A DNA stretch of 36,061 nucleotides, from assembly GCA_030753265.1 (NCBI GenBank), contig JASMCQ010000017.1:1-36061 (forward strand), in the 5' to 3' direction. The notes beneath the pieces are model-generated. The model had not been told where the DNA came from and ran no database searches. It saw only the letters and a list, made by a program, of their open reading frames with translations. Positions 8,350-15,492 of this stretch are shown one piece after another. Position 1 is the first letter of the stretch, and every line of letters begins with the position of its first letter. The stretch comes from Dehalococcoidia bacterium (GTDB taxonomy: Bacteria; Chloroflexota; Dehalococcoidia; UBA3495). The position numbers and the translations under genes are program-made.

Positions 8350-9294
8350 ATGGCTAATACCTACGGCGGCGGCGACTTTCAATACAAGTTTGTTGATGAC
8401 TGGGCCAAATTGCCCGCGGGCACTACCTTCCACGAGTGCCCCGGCGTGGCGGTCGACTCCAAGGACAACGTGTACGTCCTCACCCGGGGAGAGCATCCCA
8501 TTATTGTCCTGGACCGGGAAGGGAACTTCGTCCGGACCTTCGGTGAGGGCTACTTCAGCAATCGGACCCACGGGCTGTACATCGCCCACGACGACTCGTT
8601 GCTGATAGCCGACGACGGGATCCACACCATCCAGAAGTTCAGCCCCGATGGGGAAAAATTGATGGAGATCGGGGAGCGCAACAACCCAGCCCCCAGGTGG
8701 AGCGGCCAGCCCTTCAACCGCCCGACCTCCGCGGCGATCATGCCCAGCAACGGCGATATCTACGTCTCCGACGGCTACGGCAACTCCCGAATCCACGTGT
8801 ACACGTCGTCCGGGGAATACAAGCTCTCCTGGGGCAGCCCCGGAATCGACGCCGGCCAGTTCATTCGGCCCCACAACATCGCCGTGGACAGCAACGACCG
8901 GGTCTACGTGGTGGACCGGGAGTGCCACCGGATTCAGATATTCGACCCCAAGGGCAACTTCATCACCATGTGGAACAATATCCACCGGCCGGATGCCATG
9001 GTGCTGTGGCAGGACCATATCTACGTGGGAGAACTCAACGGAATGGGCGGAGTCGACGACGCCCCCGGCCTGGGCCACCGCGTCACCGTCTACGACCTGA
9101 ACGGCAAGAGGGTGTGTATCTTCGGCGCCCAAGAGGAGGGCGAAGGAGCGGGCCAGTTCATCGCGCCCCACAGCGTCGCGGTGGACTCCAAGGGCGCCAT
9201 CTACGTGGGCGAGGTGTCTTTCACCATCCGCGGCTCCAAGATGGACCCGCCCAAGGAGCTGCGCAGCCTGTCCAAGTACGACCGCAACTGGTAG
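8350..9294 (+). CDS. NHL-repeat protein, peptidyl-hydroxyglycine alpha-amidating lyase (PAL)-like
   Basis: This 314-aa protein is a predicted six-bladed beta-propeller of NHL repeats. The blade with YVSDGYGNSRIHVY (residues 138-151) and the following RPHNIAVD closely resemble the PAL domain of peptidylglycine alpha-amidating monooxygenase. Three His at matching blade positions, His74 (NRTHGLY), His175 (RPHNIAVD) and His274 (APHSVAVD), correspond to the zinc ligands of PAL, and Tyr143 and Arg147 to catalytic residues. There is no signal peptide, so a cytoplasmic role is likely. Bacterial members are common in this type of organism and their substrates are unknown; N-dealkylation-type lyase chemistry is only an inference. 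The ATG at 8350 follows ggggga. It is 96 bases upstream of partner B. Confidence 0.85.
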   Translation: MANTYGGGDFQYKFVDDWAKLPAGTTFHECPGVAVDSKDNVYVLTRGEHPIIVLDREGNFVRTFGEGYFSNRTHGLYIAHDDSLLIADDGIHTIQKFSPDGEKLMEIGERNNPAPRWSGQPFNRPTSAAIMPSNGDIYVSDGYGNSRIHVYTSSGEYKLSWGSPGIDAGQFIRPHNIAVDSNDRVYVVDRECHRIQIFDPKGNFITMWNNIHRPDAMVLWQDHIYVGELNGMGGVDDAPGLGHRVTVYDLNGKRVCIFGAQEEGEGAGQFIAPHSVAVDSKGAIYVGEVSFTIRGSKMDPPKELRSLSKYDRNW

Positions 9295-9337
9295 GGTAGC
9301 GGCCGGCCATCGGCTAACAGCTATCAGCGAACAGCAG

Positions 9338-9373
9338 TGAGCCATCGGCGTCGATCCGCGAGCCGATGGCTCA
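9338..9373. repeat. Perfect 12-bp inverted repeat between PAL-like gene and partner B
   Basis: Arms tgagccatcggc (9338-9349) and gccgatggctca (9362-9373) pair exactly around 12 nt. The preceding 9311-9332 (ctaacagctatcagcgaacagc) resembles the repeats at 12058 and 24056. It ends 18 nt before the partner B start, so it could influence that gene's translation or act as an attenuator. It also argues against the upstream GTG at 9337 as the start. Confidence 0.6.
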
Positions 9374-9390
9374 TCCTCAAGGGGGGCACG

Positions 9391-10455
9391 AGTTTGAGCG
9401 ATCTTGGGGAAACCACCACCGTCCGTTGGGATAGCGCCCTGGAGGCCATCGAGCGCTGCCACGAGTTGGGCTGGACCGATGGCCTTCCCGTGGCGCCTCC
9501 CACCGAACACCGGGTCGGCCAGTTCGTGGAATCCGTGGGACGCCCCGCCTCAGAGGTGGTGGGGGAGCTTCCGGAGCGCCGCCGCGAGATAACCATCGGT
9601 AAGGTCGCCGCCAACGCGGTGATGGCCGGGTGTCTCCCGGAACATCTGCCGGTGCTCATTGCCACCACCGAGGCGATGCTGGACCCCGTGTTTAACCTGG
9701 TAGGGCCTTCATCCAGTATGGGCGGGTCGGCGATCCTGGTCATCGTCAACGGCCCGGTGGTTCAAGAGCTGAACATCAACACCAGGAACAACCTCTTCGG
9801 TCCCGGCAACCGGGCCAACATGACCATCGGCCGGGCGGTTCGTCTGATCCTGATGAACGCCTGCGCCGCCATCCCCGGCCTGTTCGACCGCTCGGTGCTC
9901 GGCCATCCGGGCAAGCTCTCCTATTGCATCGCCGAGGCGGAAACCGAGACCCATTGGACCCCATTGCACGTGGAGCGTGGCTTTGCTCCCGGCCAGAGCG
10001 CGGTGACCGTGTTCGCCTCCGAGGCCCCCCGGCAGGTCCGGGCCCGTGGGGAGCCAGAGGCCATCCTGCACTCTGTCGCCGACGTGGCCTCCAGCCTGGG
10101 TACCAGCATGTCCACCTCCGGCTCCGTGGGCGATCCCAGCGTCCGGATACGCCAGGGAGAGATCGTGGTGACCATCGCCGGCAACTCTACCCTCTGGCGC
10201 GACTGGACCAAAAAGCAGGTCCGCAACTATCTTCACACCCGAATCCGCCGGTCGGTGGCCGATTTGAAAAACGCGTGGGTGTTGCCTGAGCCGGTTGAGC
10301 CGGGAGACGACGGGAGGTTCCTGTCTCTGGTGCCGGAGCCGGAGGACATCCTCCTGGTGTTCGCCGGAGGCGTGGAGGCCAACATGTCCTCGGTCATCCC
10401 CAGTTGGGGACCGAAGGTCGGTTCCACCGCGGTGACCAAGGCGGTCGCAAATTGA
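9391..10455 (+). CDS. Partner B: conserved protein of unknown function, homologous to the C-terminal domain of the 26.9-kb selenoprotein
   Basis: I do not recognise a named family. The 354-aa product aligns along its length with residues ~195-547 of the fused selenoprotein at 26896-28539. Shared landmarks are GWTDG followed by P and PPT (residues 26-37), AANA-MAGC, NGP, GPG---NM---RA-RLI-MN, the Trp-x-Pro-x-His segment (W-T-P-L-H here) followed by RG, and VTVF. No signal peptide or membrane segment is visible. The start is taken as TTG 9391, preceded by aaggggg at good spacing; the GTG at 9337 lies inside a repeat. It is 40 bases upstream of the DUF1326 gene and in the same run as the UGSC selenoprotein, so a joint function is likely. 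No catalytic motif is evident to me. Confidence 0.85.
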   Translation, partial: SLSDLGETTTVRWDSALEAIERCHELGWTDGLPVAPPTEHRVGQFVESVGRPASEVVGELPERRREITIGKVAANAVMAGCLPEHLPVLIATTEAMLDPVFNLVGPSSSMGGSAILVIVNGPVVQELNINTRNNLFGPGNRANMTIGRAVRLILMNACAAIPGLFDRSVLGHPGKLSYCIAEAETETHWTPLHVERGFAPGQSAVTVFASEAPRQVRARGEPEAILHSVADVASSLGTSMSTSGSVGDPSVRIRQGEIVVTIAGNSTLWRDWTKKQVRNYLHTRIRRSVADLKNAWVLPEPVEPGDDGRFLSLVPEPEDILLVFAGGVEANMSSVIPSWGPKVGSTAVTKAVAN

Positions 10456-10495
10456 GGGCATCCGGGCGGGCGCCCCACACTGAAGCGAGGCACGC

Positions 10496-11104
10496 TTGGC
10501 TGAGAAAAAGACGTACCTGCTGAAGGGGACCCTGTTGGGGGCCTGTAACTGCGGCTGGGGTTGCCCCTGCAACTTCGAGGAGCCGCCCACGCCGGGATAC
10601 TGCGAGGGCAACTATGTATGGCACGTGGAGCATGGCCACTACGCCGGGACCGCGTTGGACGGGAGCACTTTTGCCATATACAACAAATTCCCCGGCGCCG
10701 TCCACGAGGGAAATGCCACAACGGTGGTCATGATCGACGACCAGGTACCTCTGAAGCAGCGGACCACCGTAGAAGCCTTGATCCAAGAAGTCCCGCCTTT
10801 CAGCGTCTTCATGGACCTCACTTCCGACTTTCGAGGTTTTCGCTACCTGCCCATTAACCTTCGATTGGACGGAATCCGCAGCAGAGTAACTATCCCCGGC
10901 GTCCTGGAATTGCAGTTCGGGCCGATGAAGAATCCCGTGACCGGCGAAGACGAGCTGGCAACCTTGAACAAGCCGACGGGGTTCACGTCGAATGTCCAAG
11001 AGCTATGCTCCGCCGATACCCACCGGTTCAACGTCGAGGGCATGACCTTCGACTACAGCGGAAAATACGGGGAGTTCTCTCCCTTCGTCTATTCTCCCGC
11101 GTAG
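10496..11104 (+). CDS. DUF1326 domain protein with CxCx3CxC motif
   Basis: The 202-aa protein opens with a Cys-rich motif: Cys17, Cys19, Cys23 and Cys25 in GACNCGWGCPCNF, then Cys36. This is the signature of DUF1326, a family of unknown function in which the Cys cluster is thought to bind metal or take part in redox chemistry. The rest (VIDDQVPLKQR, GVLELQFGPMKNP) looks like beta-rich sandwich sequence. The TTG start at 10496 lies 40 bases after partner B; the region upstream has a weak gaagcgagg ribosome-binding site. It is sandwiched between partner B and the UGSC selenoprotein, which suggests a shared redox or metal-dependent task. That role is inference. Confidence 0.88.
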   Translation: MAEKKTYLLKGTLLGACNCGWGCPCNFEEPPTPGYCEGNYVWHVEHGHYAGTALDGSTFAIYNKFPGAVHEGNATTVVMIDDQVPLKQRTTVEALIQEVPPFSVFMDLTSDFRGFRYLPINLRLDGIRSRVTIPGVLELQFGPMKNPVTGEDELATLNKPTGFTSNVQELCSADTHRFNVEGMTFDYSGKYGEFSPFVYSPA

Positions 11105-11172
11105 CGCCGAATCGATCATCTGCCGGCGAACCGGAGTTTGAAGCAGTTGTCCCACGGCCGAAGGAGGAAATC

Positions 11173-11718
11173 ATGCCTGAAGGAACCGAACACATATTGG
11201 TCAACCCGACCACCGAAGCCATCATCGCGCCTTTCGACGGCGCGCCCCGGCTGCCCACCCTGGCGGGGACCCGGCTGGGTGTCATTGACGATAGCAAACG
11301 GAACGCCGACGTGCTGCTGGAGGAGCTGGTGGACCTTCTCCGGACCCGGTACGAGATCTCCGACGTCAAGTGGCACCGGAAGCCCAGCGCTTCCAAACCG
11401 GCGGACCCGGAGGTGATCCGGGAGCTGGCGGAGAGCTGCGACTCGGTGATCGTCGCCGTCGGCGATTGAGGCTCCTGCAGCGCGTGCAGTGTGCACGACG
11501 GCATCCACGTGGAGAACGCCGGCATACCCTCGGCCACCATCTGTACCGATCGCTTCCATCCAACCGCGGCGGGCATGGCCAAGATGTGGGGCGCGCCCGA
11601 CTACCCCACCCTGTTCACCGAGCATCCCATCGAGAACCTCACCCGGGAGCAGCTGCGCCTCCGGGCCGAGGAATTGGCGCCACAGGTGGTCCGGGTCCTG
11701 GTCGGCGACGGGCGTTAG
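11173..11718 (+). CDS. UGSC-family selenoprotein (in-frame TGA = selenocysteine)
   Basis: The gene is 181 codons long with a TGA at 11467-11469 that is best read as selenocysteine, residue 99. The sequence around it is VIVAVGD-U-GSCSACSVHDG, the exact motif after which the UGSC family of (seleno)proteins is named. Cys102 and Cys105 follow Sec99 closely and could form a selenenylsulfide, as in other redox selenoproteins. After the TGA the frame stays open for 82 more codons, with convincing protein (IPSATICTDRFHPTAAGMAK). The ATG at 11173 follows aggagg. Without recoding, an annotator would report a 98-aa protein and a separate 75-aa open frame at 11491. A hairpin just 3' of the TGA may be the SECIS element. 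Substrate and reaction are unknown. The selenium machinery (selA, selB, selC, selD) is not in the window. Confidence 0.92.
11483..11497 (+). promoter_or_regulatory. Candidate bacterial SECIS hairpin, UGSC gene
   Basis: Downstream of the TGA, cgtgca (11483-11488) pairs perfectly with tgcacg (11492-11497) around the loop gtg, so the loop begins 19 nt after the TGA. Bacterial SECIS elements are hairpins in the coding region shortly after UGA, with a G in the apical loop. An alternative stem ctgca/tgcag (11475-11489) overlaps it. Confidence 0.55.
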
Positions 11719-11763
11719 GGTCCCGCCAAGGCACGTGCCCTTAAGGCGACTCACGGGAAGATG

Positions 11764-11825
11764 GCCACAGAGGCACAGAGACACAGAGTTATTACGTCTT
11801 ATTTATGTCTCTGTGCCTCTGTGGC
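11764..11825. repeat. 20-bp perfect palindromic repeat between UGSC and Trm112 genes
   Basis: Arms 11764-11783 and 11806-11825 are exact reverse complements (first half begins gccacagaggcacagag) around a 22-nt loop. It belongs to the 'cacagag...ctctgtg' family also seen at 15416-15458 and in part at 7589. It lies between convergent genes and could serve as a two-way terminator. Confidence 0.75.
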
Positions 11826-11858
11826 TAACTCCACTCCGGCCGCTTCCCGTGTGCGTGT

Positions 11859-12041
11859 TCAGCTACGCATGTCGGGCGGCAACAGGTTGGGGATGGTATC
11901 TTCGATGGGATAGGTCTCGTTGCACTGGTGGCAGATCAGCGACCCGGTGACCACCTCATCCCCTTCCTCGGTTTCCACCTTCAGTTCCAGCTCGCCCTTG
12001 CACACCGGGCAGGCCAGGATTTCCATAAGCGCCTTTTTCAA
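11859..12041 (-). CDS. Trm112-like zinc-ribbon protein (60 aa)
   Basis: The protein begins MKKALMEILACPVCKGEL and carries Cys11-x2-Cys14 and Cys37-x2-Cys40 (CHQC), followed by YPIEDTIPNLLPPD. This is the Trm112/UPF0434 pattern: in eukaryotes and archaea Trm112 is the small activating partner of methyltransferases, while the bacterial proteins are of less certain function. Length is typical. It is last in a minus-strand run after the TlpA-like and CopD-like genes, with a short repeat in the gap upstream. No partner methyltransferase is nearby. Confidence 0.9.
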   Translation of the reverse strand: MKKALMEILACPVCKGELELKVETEEGDEVVTGSLICHQCNETYPIEDTIPNLLPPDMRS

Positions 12042-12057
12042 TGGCCCTCCATTTGGC

Positions 12058-12078
12058 GGTCAGCTTTCAGCTATCAGC
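12058..12078. repeat. Short dispersed repeat (cagctttcagctatcagc type)
   Basis: The core tcagctttcagctatcagc also appears in similar form in the element at 24056-24175 and, in part, at 9311-9332. It lies between the CopD-like and Trm112-like genes and has no coding role. Confidence 0.45.
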
Positions 12079-12147
12079 CCAGCCGGCGGAATGGTGATGG
12101 CCGGCCTGCTGATACGAGGATAACCCTCCGGTCCGGCGGTCCCCCGG

Positions 12148-12627
12148 CTACGCCAGTCCCTGCTCGAACAGGGCGGAGAGGATGTCGGCCAGGCCAAAGA
12201 CCACCAGTCCAATTATCAGTACGGCGGTTGTACCGGTCAGACGGCCACGGGTCCGGGCCCACCAGCCCCGCTCCGGGGCCGCCTCCTCCGGGTAGCTCTG
12301 CCGGTGCAGAAACCGAACGATATAGAACATGTACATCGCCAGGACTATTTTCACGGCCAGGACGGCCACATAGGCCACGCTTACTGCGTCCTCGGTTAGC
12401 CTGGCCGCCGAGAGAATGACGCCGGTGATCAGCAACACCCCGATGGCGGTGCCAATCAGCCCTCGAAACTCGACGCCGAGGGTCCGTCCGGTCTCCAGTG
12501 GGAGGGGAGACCGCCGGATGCTCGGGCGCAACACCATCAGGTAGAAGAGGCCTCCGCCCACCCAAGCCACGGCGGCCAGGGCATGGCCCCAACGGATGAC
12601 TACCAGAATCCAGTCCAGGACACTCAT
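12148..12627 (-). CDS. CopD-like/DUF membrane protein (4 TM)
   Basis: This 159-aa integral membrane protein has four predicted transmembrane helices: residues ~5-30 (WILVVIRWGHALAAVAWVGG), ~55-75, ~83-105 (VAVLAVKIVLAMYMFYIVRF) and ~132-152. The RWGHALAAVAWVGGGLFY start resembles the CopD family and related small membrane proteins, where a membrane His can bind copper or heme. The loop at 110-128 is charged. It starts 53 bases after the TlpA-like gene on the same strand, so the pair may work together in thiol or metal handling of the envelope. CopD assignment is by similarity of the first helix, not certain. Confidence 0.7.
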   Translation of the reverse strand: MSVLDWILVVIRWGHALAAVAWVGGGLFYLMVLRPSIRRSPLPLETGRTLGVEFRGLIGTAIGVLLITGVILSAARLTEDAVSVAYVAVLAVKIVLAMYMFYIVRFLHRQSYPEEAAPERGWWARTRGRLTGTTAVLIIGLVVFGLADILSALFEQGLA

Positions 12628-12680
12628 GCTCGAGGGCCGTCCATAACCGTCGGCTGCAATTCCCGCGTAGCCACGTGGAA

Positions 12681-13235
12681 CTAACCCTGGGCCATTTCGC
12701 GCACGATGCGGACTATTCCATCCTCGTCGAGGGTGCTGATGTGCTTCTTGAAGATCCGCCCCGATTTGTCGATGAAGTAAGTCGTGGGGAAGTGCTCCAG
12801 TTGGTACGAATAGGCGATCCGGCCCCCCTGGTCGGTGGCGAACTGGTAGGTCAACCCCAACTCGTCGATGAAATCCTTCGCGTCCTGCTCGGAATCGAAG
12901 CCCTGGGGCACGAACATTCCCAGGAACCGGACCTCTTCATCCTTTAGCTGCTGCCAGGCTTTCTCGAAGGCAGGCATTTCCGCCCGGCAAGGCGGGCAGG
13001 TGGGGTACCAGAAGTTGAGCACCACCGCGTTGCGGCCTTCTTGGGCCGATAGCTTGAACTCCGCGCCGTCGAAGCTGGTCACCAGGAAGTCCGGGGCCTT
13101 CTCCGCTTGCGGGCCGCGGCTGCAGGCAAGCAGGAGCAGCAGCAATATGGGGAATATTATCCGGGCGGCGGCCCTCTGCCACCGGCGCACCGCCGGGCGG
13201 GTGACGGGAGAAGGCGGACATATTTCCGGAGTCAT
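12681..13235 (-). CDS. TlpA-like thioredoxin-fold lipoprotein
   Basis: The mature part is a thioredoxin fold of the TlpA/ResA/AhpC-TSA type: VVLNFWYPTCPPCRAEMPAFEKAW, with the redox pair Cys80-Pro-Pro-Cys83, then HFPTTYFIDKSGRIF with the cis-Pro loop. A signal sequence (basic start, IIFPILLLLLLAC) ends in a lipobox with Cys38, so the protein is tethered outside the membrane as a lipoprotein. The extra segment FVPQGFDSEQDAKDFIDELGL is typical of TlpA-like proteins. The ATG at 13235 gives a normal signal peptide; a longer frame upstream (to 13373) adds an Arg-rich stretch with no signal features. It probably reduces disulfides, for example in cytochrome or copper-site maturation. It is the first gene of a run with CopD-like and Trm112-like genes. 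Confidence 0.88.
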   Translation of the reverse strand: MTPEICPPSPVTRPAVRRWQRAAARIIFPILLLLLLACSRGPQAEKAPDFLVTSFDGAEFKLSAQEGRNAVVLNFWYPTCPPCRAEMPAFEKAWQQLKDEEVRFLGMFVPQGFDSEQDAKDFIDELGLTYQFATDQGGRIAYSYQLEHFPTTYFIDKSGRIFKKHISTLDEDGIVRIVREMAQG

Positions 13236-13666
13236 GGCCAAAGGCTTCAAGCCTCTTCTCGTCTCGCGGCGGGCGGGAAAATCTGCCCGCGGGGCATTCA
13301 GCACCCGGCGGCGGGCGATGACTTTTCCTGGATGTACTCTTATCAGTCTATAGACGGCGCCACGCAGGGTCAATTATCTCGCGTCCGGTGTTTCGCGAAT
13401 GGGCCGATTCCCGGTCCGTCATTCCGTGGGCCGCCTGGATTCAGCACGCTTCTCTGGGTTCCGGCCTTCGCCGGAAAGACCATGGCGGGGAGGGGACCGA
13501 GCGCAATGGAGCCTGAGTAAGCCTTGTTGGCCACGCAGTCCATCGGCAGGGTAGGCAGATTCGAGTGGCCCTCCGAAGGCAGGCTGGGGAGCCGTCGGCG
13601 GCATACCCTTGACTTCGGCTCTCAAGGTACTAGAATCGACGCAGGCGACCCGGTGGAGGCACCGCA
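13236..13666. other. Intergenic region with a palindromic-repeat remnant and a promoter
   Basis: There is no convincing gene. From 13420 to 13482 it holds a degenerate copy of the 'gtcattccggcgaaggccgg' family (gggttccggccttcgccgga near 13457), as at 22908 and 23049. A good promoter precedes the SDR at 13667. Confidence 0.55.
13609..13636 (+). promoter_or_regulatory. Sigma70-type promoter for the first tandem SDR
   Basis: TTGACT (13609-13614), a 16-nt spacer and TAGAAT (13631-13636) each match consensus at five of six positions. The start site would be near 13643, about 24 nt before the ATG. Confidence 0.6.
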
Positions 13667-14419
13667 ATGCGGCTGGAGAACAAGGTTGCTCTGATCAGCG
13701 GCGGGGCCAGGGGTATGGGCGCTGCAGAAGCCAGGCTGTTCGCCCGCGAAGGAGCCAGCCTGGTCATTGGCGACATCCTGGAGGAAGAAGGCCGGCAGAC
13801 CGAGGCCCAAATCAACGAAAGCGGCGGCAAGTGCCTGTTCGTCAGGCTCGACGTCACCAGCGAGGACGACTGGCGGCGGGCCGTCGGCGCTACGGTAGCC
13901 CGGTTCGGCAAGCTGGACGTTCTGGTCAACAATGCCGGGATCTTCCCCTTGGGAAGGGTCGAGGAGACTAGCCCGGAGATGTGGGATCAGGTGATGGCGA
14001 TCAACGCCAAAGGCGTCTTCCTGGGCACGAAGTATGTCATCCCCGAGATGCGAACCGTCGGTGGCGGCTCGATCATAAACATCTCATCAATCGCCGGGCT
14101 GGTCGGTAGCGCCCTGGCGGCGGCCTATAGTGCGTCAAAGGGGGCCGTGCGTCTGTTCACCAAGGCCACGGCCATCCAGTGTGCCCGCTACGGCATCCGG
14201 GCGAACTCGGTCCATCCGGGGGTCGTTGAGACCTTGATGACGGCCGGCACCTTGCTTCCCGACGAGGCCGGCCGCCAGACTCATATCGCCAGGGCTCCTC
14301 TCGGCCGGCTGGGGCAACCGGTGGATGTGGCCAACGGCGTGCTTTACCTGGCCTCCGATGAGTCCTCTTTCGTCACCGGAAGCGAGTTGGTTATAGATGG
14401 CGGCCTGACGGCCCAGTAG
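13667..14419 (+). CDS. Short-chain dehydrogenase/reductase, tandem copy 1
   Basis: This 250-aa classical SDR has the nucleotide-binding SGGARGMG (residues 11-18), LDV (61-63), NNAG (88-91) and the tetrad Asn113, Ser141, Tyr154, Lys158 (YSASK). The last strand is GSELVIDGGLTAQ. The acidic residue at the end of beta2 (IGDILEEE) favours NAD over NADP. Sequence is of the 3-oxoacyl-reductase / glucose-1-dehydrogenase / cyclopentanol-dehydrogenase type; the substrate is unknown, probably a secondary alcohol. The ATG at 13667 lies close behind a clear promoter, with ggaggc as the ribosome-binding site. A second, highly similar but frameshifted copy follows 227 bases later. Confidence 0.93.
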   Translation: MRLENKVALISGGARGMGAAEARLFAREGASLVIGDILEEEGRQTEAQINESGGKCLFVRLDVTSEDDWRRAVGATVARFGKLDVLVNNAGIFPLGRVEETSPEMWDQVMAINAKGVFLGTKYVIPEMRTVGGGSIINISSIAGLVGSALAAAYSASKGAVRLFTKATAIQCARYGIRANSVHPGVVETLMTAGTLLPDEAGRQTHIARAPLGRLGQPVDVANGVLYLASDESSFVTGSELVIDGGLTAQ

Positions 14420-14458
14420 GCCCGTCACAGGCCGGGGATACCCCAAGACGTTTTGGCT

Positions 14459-14474
14459 GGCGGCCGCGGCCGCC
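14459..14474. repeat. 16-bp perfect palindrome (GC-rich)
   Basis: ggcggccgcggccgcc reads the same on both strands. It lies between the tandem SDR copies, about 40 bases after the first stop. It could be a terminator-like stem without a U run. Confidence 0.35.
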
Positions 14475-14646
14475 TCGGTATCTGGAGCGGTGGACACCAG
14501 TGCCCCGTCTCTGAATTGCTCGCAACTCGTATTGCGCTCTAGACCCTGTATTTCCTTGCGGCTCCGCCCGGATGGCCCGACAGGGAATATCCAGGGTCGA
14601 AGGAGTATCGAGTGAGAAAGCAGTTATCCATGAAGGAGGTAGCACA

Positions 14647-15395
14647 GTGCGGCTGGAGAACAAAGTTGTCCTTATCAGCGGAGGCGCCAGAGGGATGGGC
14701 GCCGCGGAGGCCAAGCTATTTGCCGGTGAAGGCGCCAAGGTGGTCATCGGCGACGTCCTAGAGGAAGAGGGCCGCCGCACGGAGGCCGAGATCGGAGAGA
14801 GCGGCGGCGAGTGCTTATTCGTCCGGCTGGACGTTTCCAGTGAGTCAGATTGGATCAAGGCCGTCGCCGCCACGGTGGAGCGGTTCGGCAAACTGGACGT
14901 GCTGGTCAACAACGCCGGCATCTACCGCACCGAGAGGGTGGAGGAGACCAGCGGAGAGTGTGGGACCAGGTGATGGAGATCAACGCCAAGGGCGTATTCC
15001 TGGGCACGAAGTACGCCATCCCCGAGATGCGGAAGGCCGGAGGCGGGTCGATAGTCAATATCTCCTCGACGGCAGGCCTGGTCGGCAACCCGACCTCGGC
15101 GGCCTACAGTGCGTCGAAGGGCGCCGTGCGTCTATTCACCAAAGCCACCGCCATTCAGTACGCTGGCGAGGGCACCCGGGCCAACTCCGTCCACCCGGGC
15201 ACCATCGAGACGCTGATGACGGCCCCACTGCTGGCCACCGAAGCCTACCGCCGGAACCGCCTGGAACGGACCCCCTTGGCCAGGATCGGCCGCCCCGAGG
15301 ACGTGGCCTACGGCGCCCTTTACCTGGCCTCCGACGAGTCGTCATTCGTGACCGGAAGCGAGCTGGTAATCGATGGCGGCCGGACCGCCCACTAA
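14647..15395 (+). pseudogene. Short-chain dehydrogenase/reductase, tandem copy 2, frameshifted
   Basis: It aligns with copy 1 throughout, with the same start (V/M-RLENKV) and the same end (GSELVIDGG). The first frame runs to ERVEETSGE, then breaks: copy 1 has gag-atg-tgg where this copy has gag-tg-tgg. One A is missing between 14958 and 14959. The second frame resumes with WDQVMEINAKGVFLGTK and carries intact Ser, YSASK and the C-terminus. Restoring the base gives 249-250 residues. The GTG start at 14647 follows aaggaggt. All catalytic residues survive, so the frameshift is recent or a sequencing error. The duplication itself is real. Confidence 0.85.
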
Positions 15396-15415
15396 CCGGC
15401 GACAAGCCACCAACA

Positions 15416-15458
15416 CACGGAGAACACAGAGGCTCTTAGCCGTTCTGTGTTCTCTGTG
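15416..15458. repeat. Hairpin repeat after the tandem SDRs (cacagag family)
   Basis: cacggagaacacag (15416-15429) pairs with ctgtgttctctgtg (15445-15458) with one G-T wobble. It is the same family as the element at 11764-11825 and again lies between convergent genes. Confidence 0.65.
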
Positions 15459-15492
15459 CCTCAGTGGCGGACAATGGTCTTGCTTCGCCGGG

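Noticed and set aside
8338..9510. 390-aa minus-strand open frame
   Set aside because: It is the antisense shadow of the PAL-like gene; its His/Val/Asp-rich sequence has no domain.
9709..10611. 300-aa minus-strand open frame
   Set aside because: It is the antisense of partner B, which has a homologue in the window, a ribosome-binding site and a sensible context.
11491..11718. Separate 75-aa gene starting at the ATG-like GTG after the TGA
   Set aside because: There is no ribosome-binding site, and it is the direct continuation of the UGSC gene.
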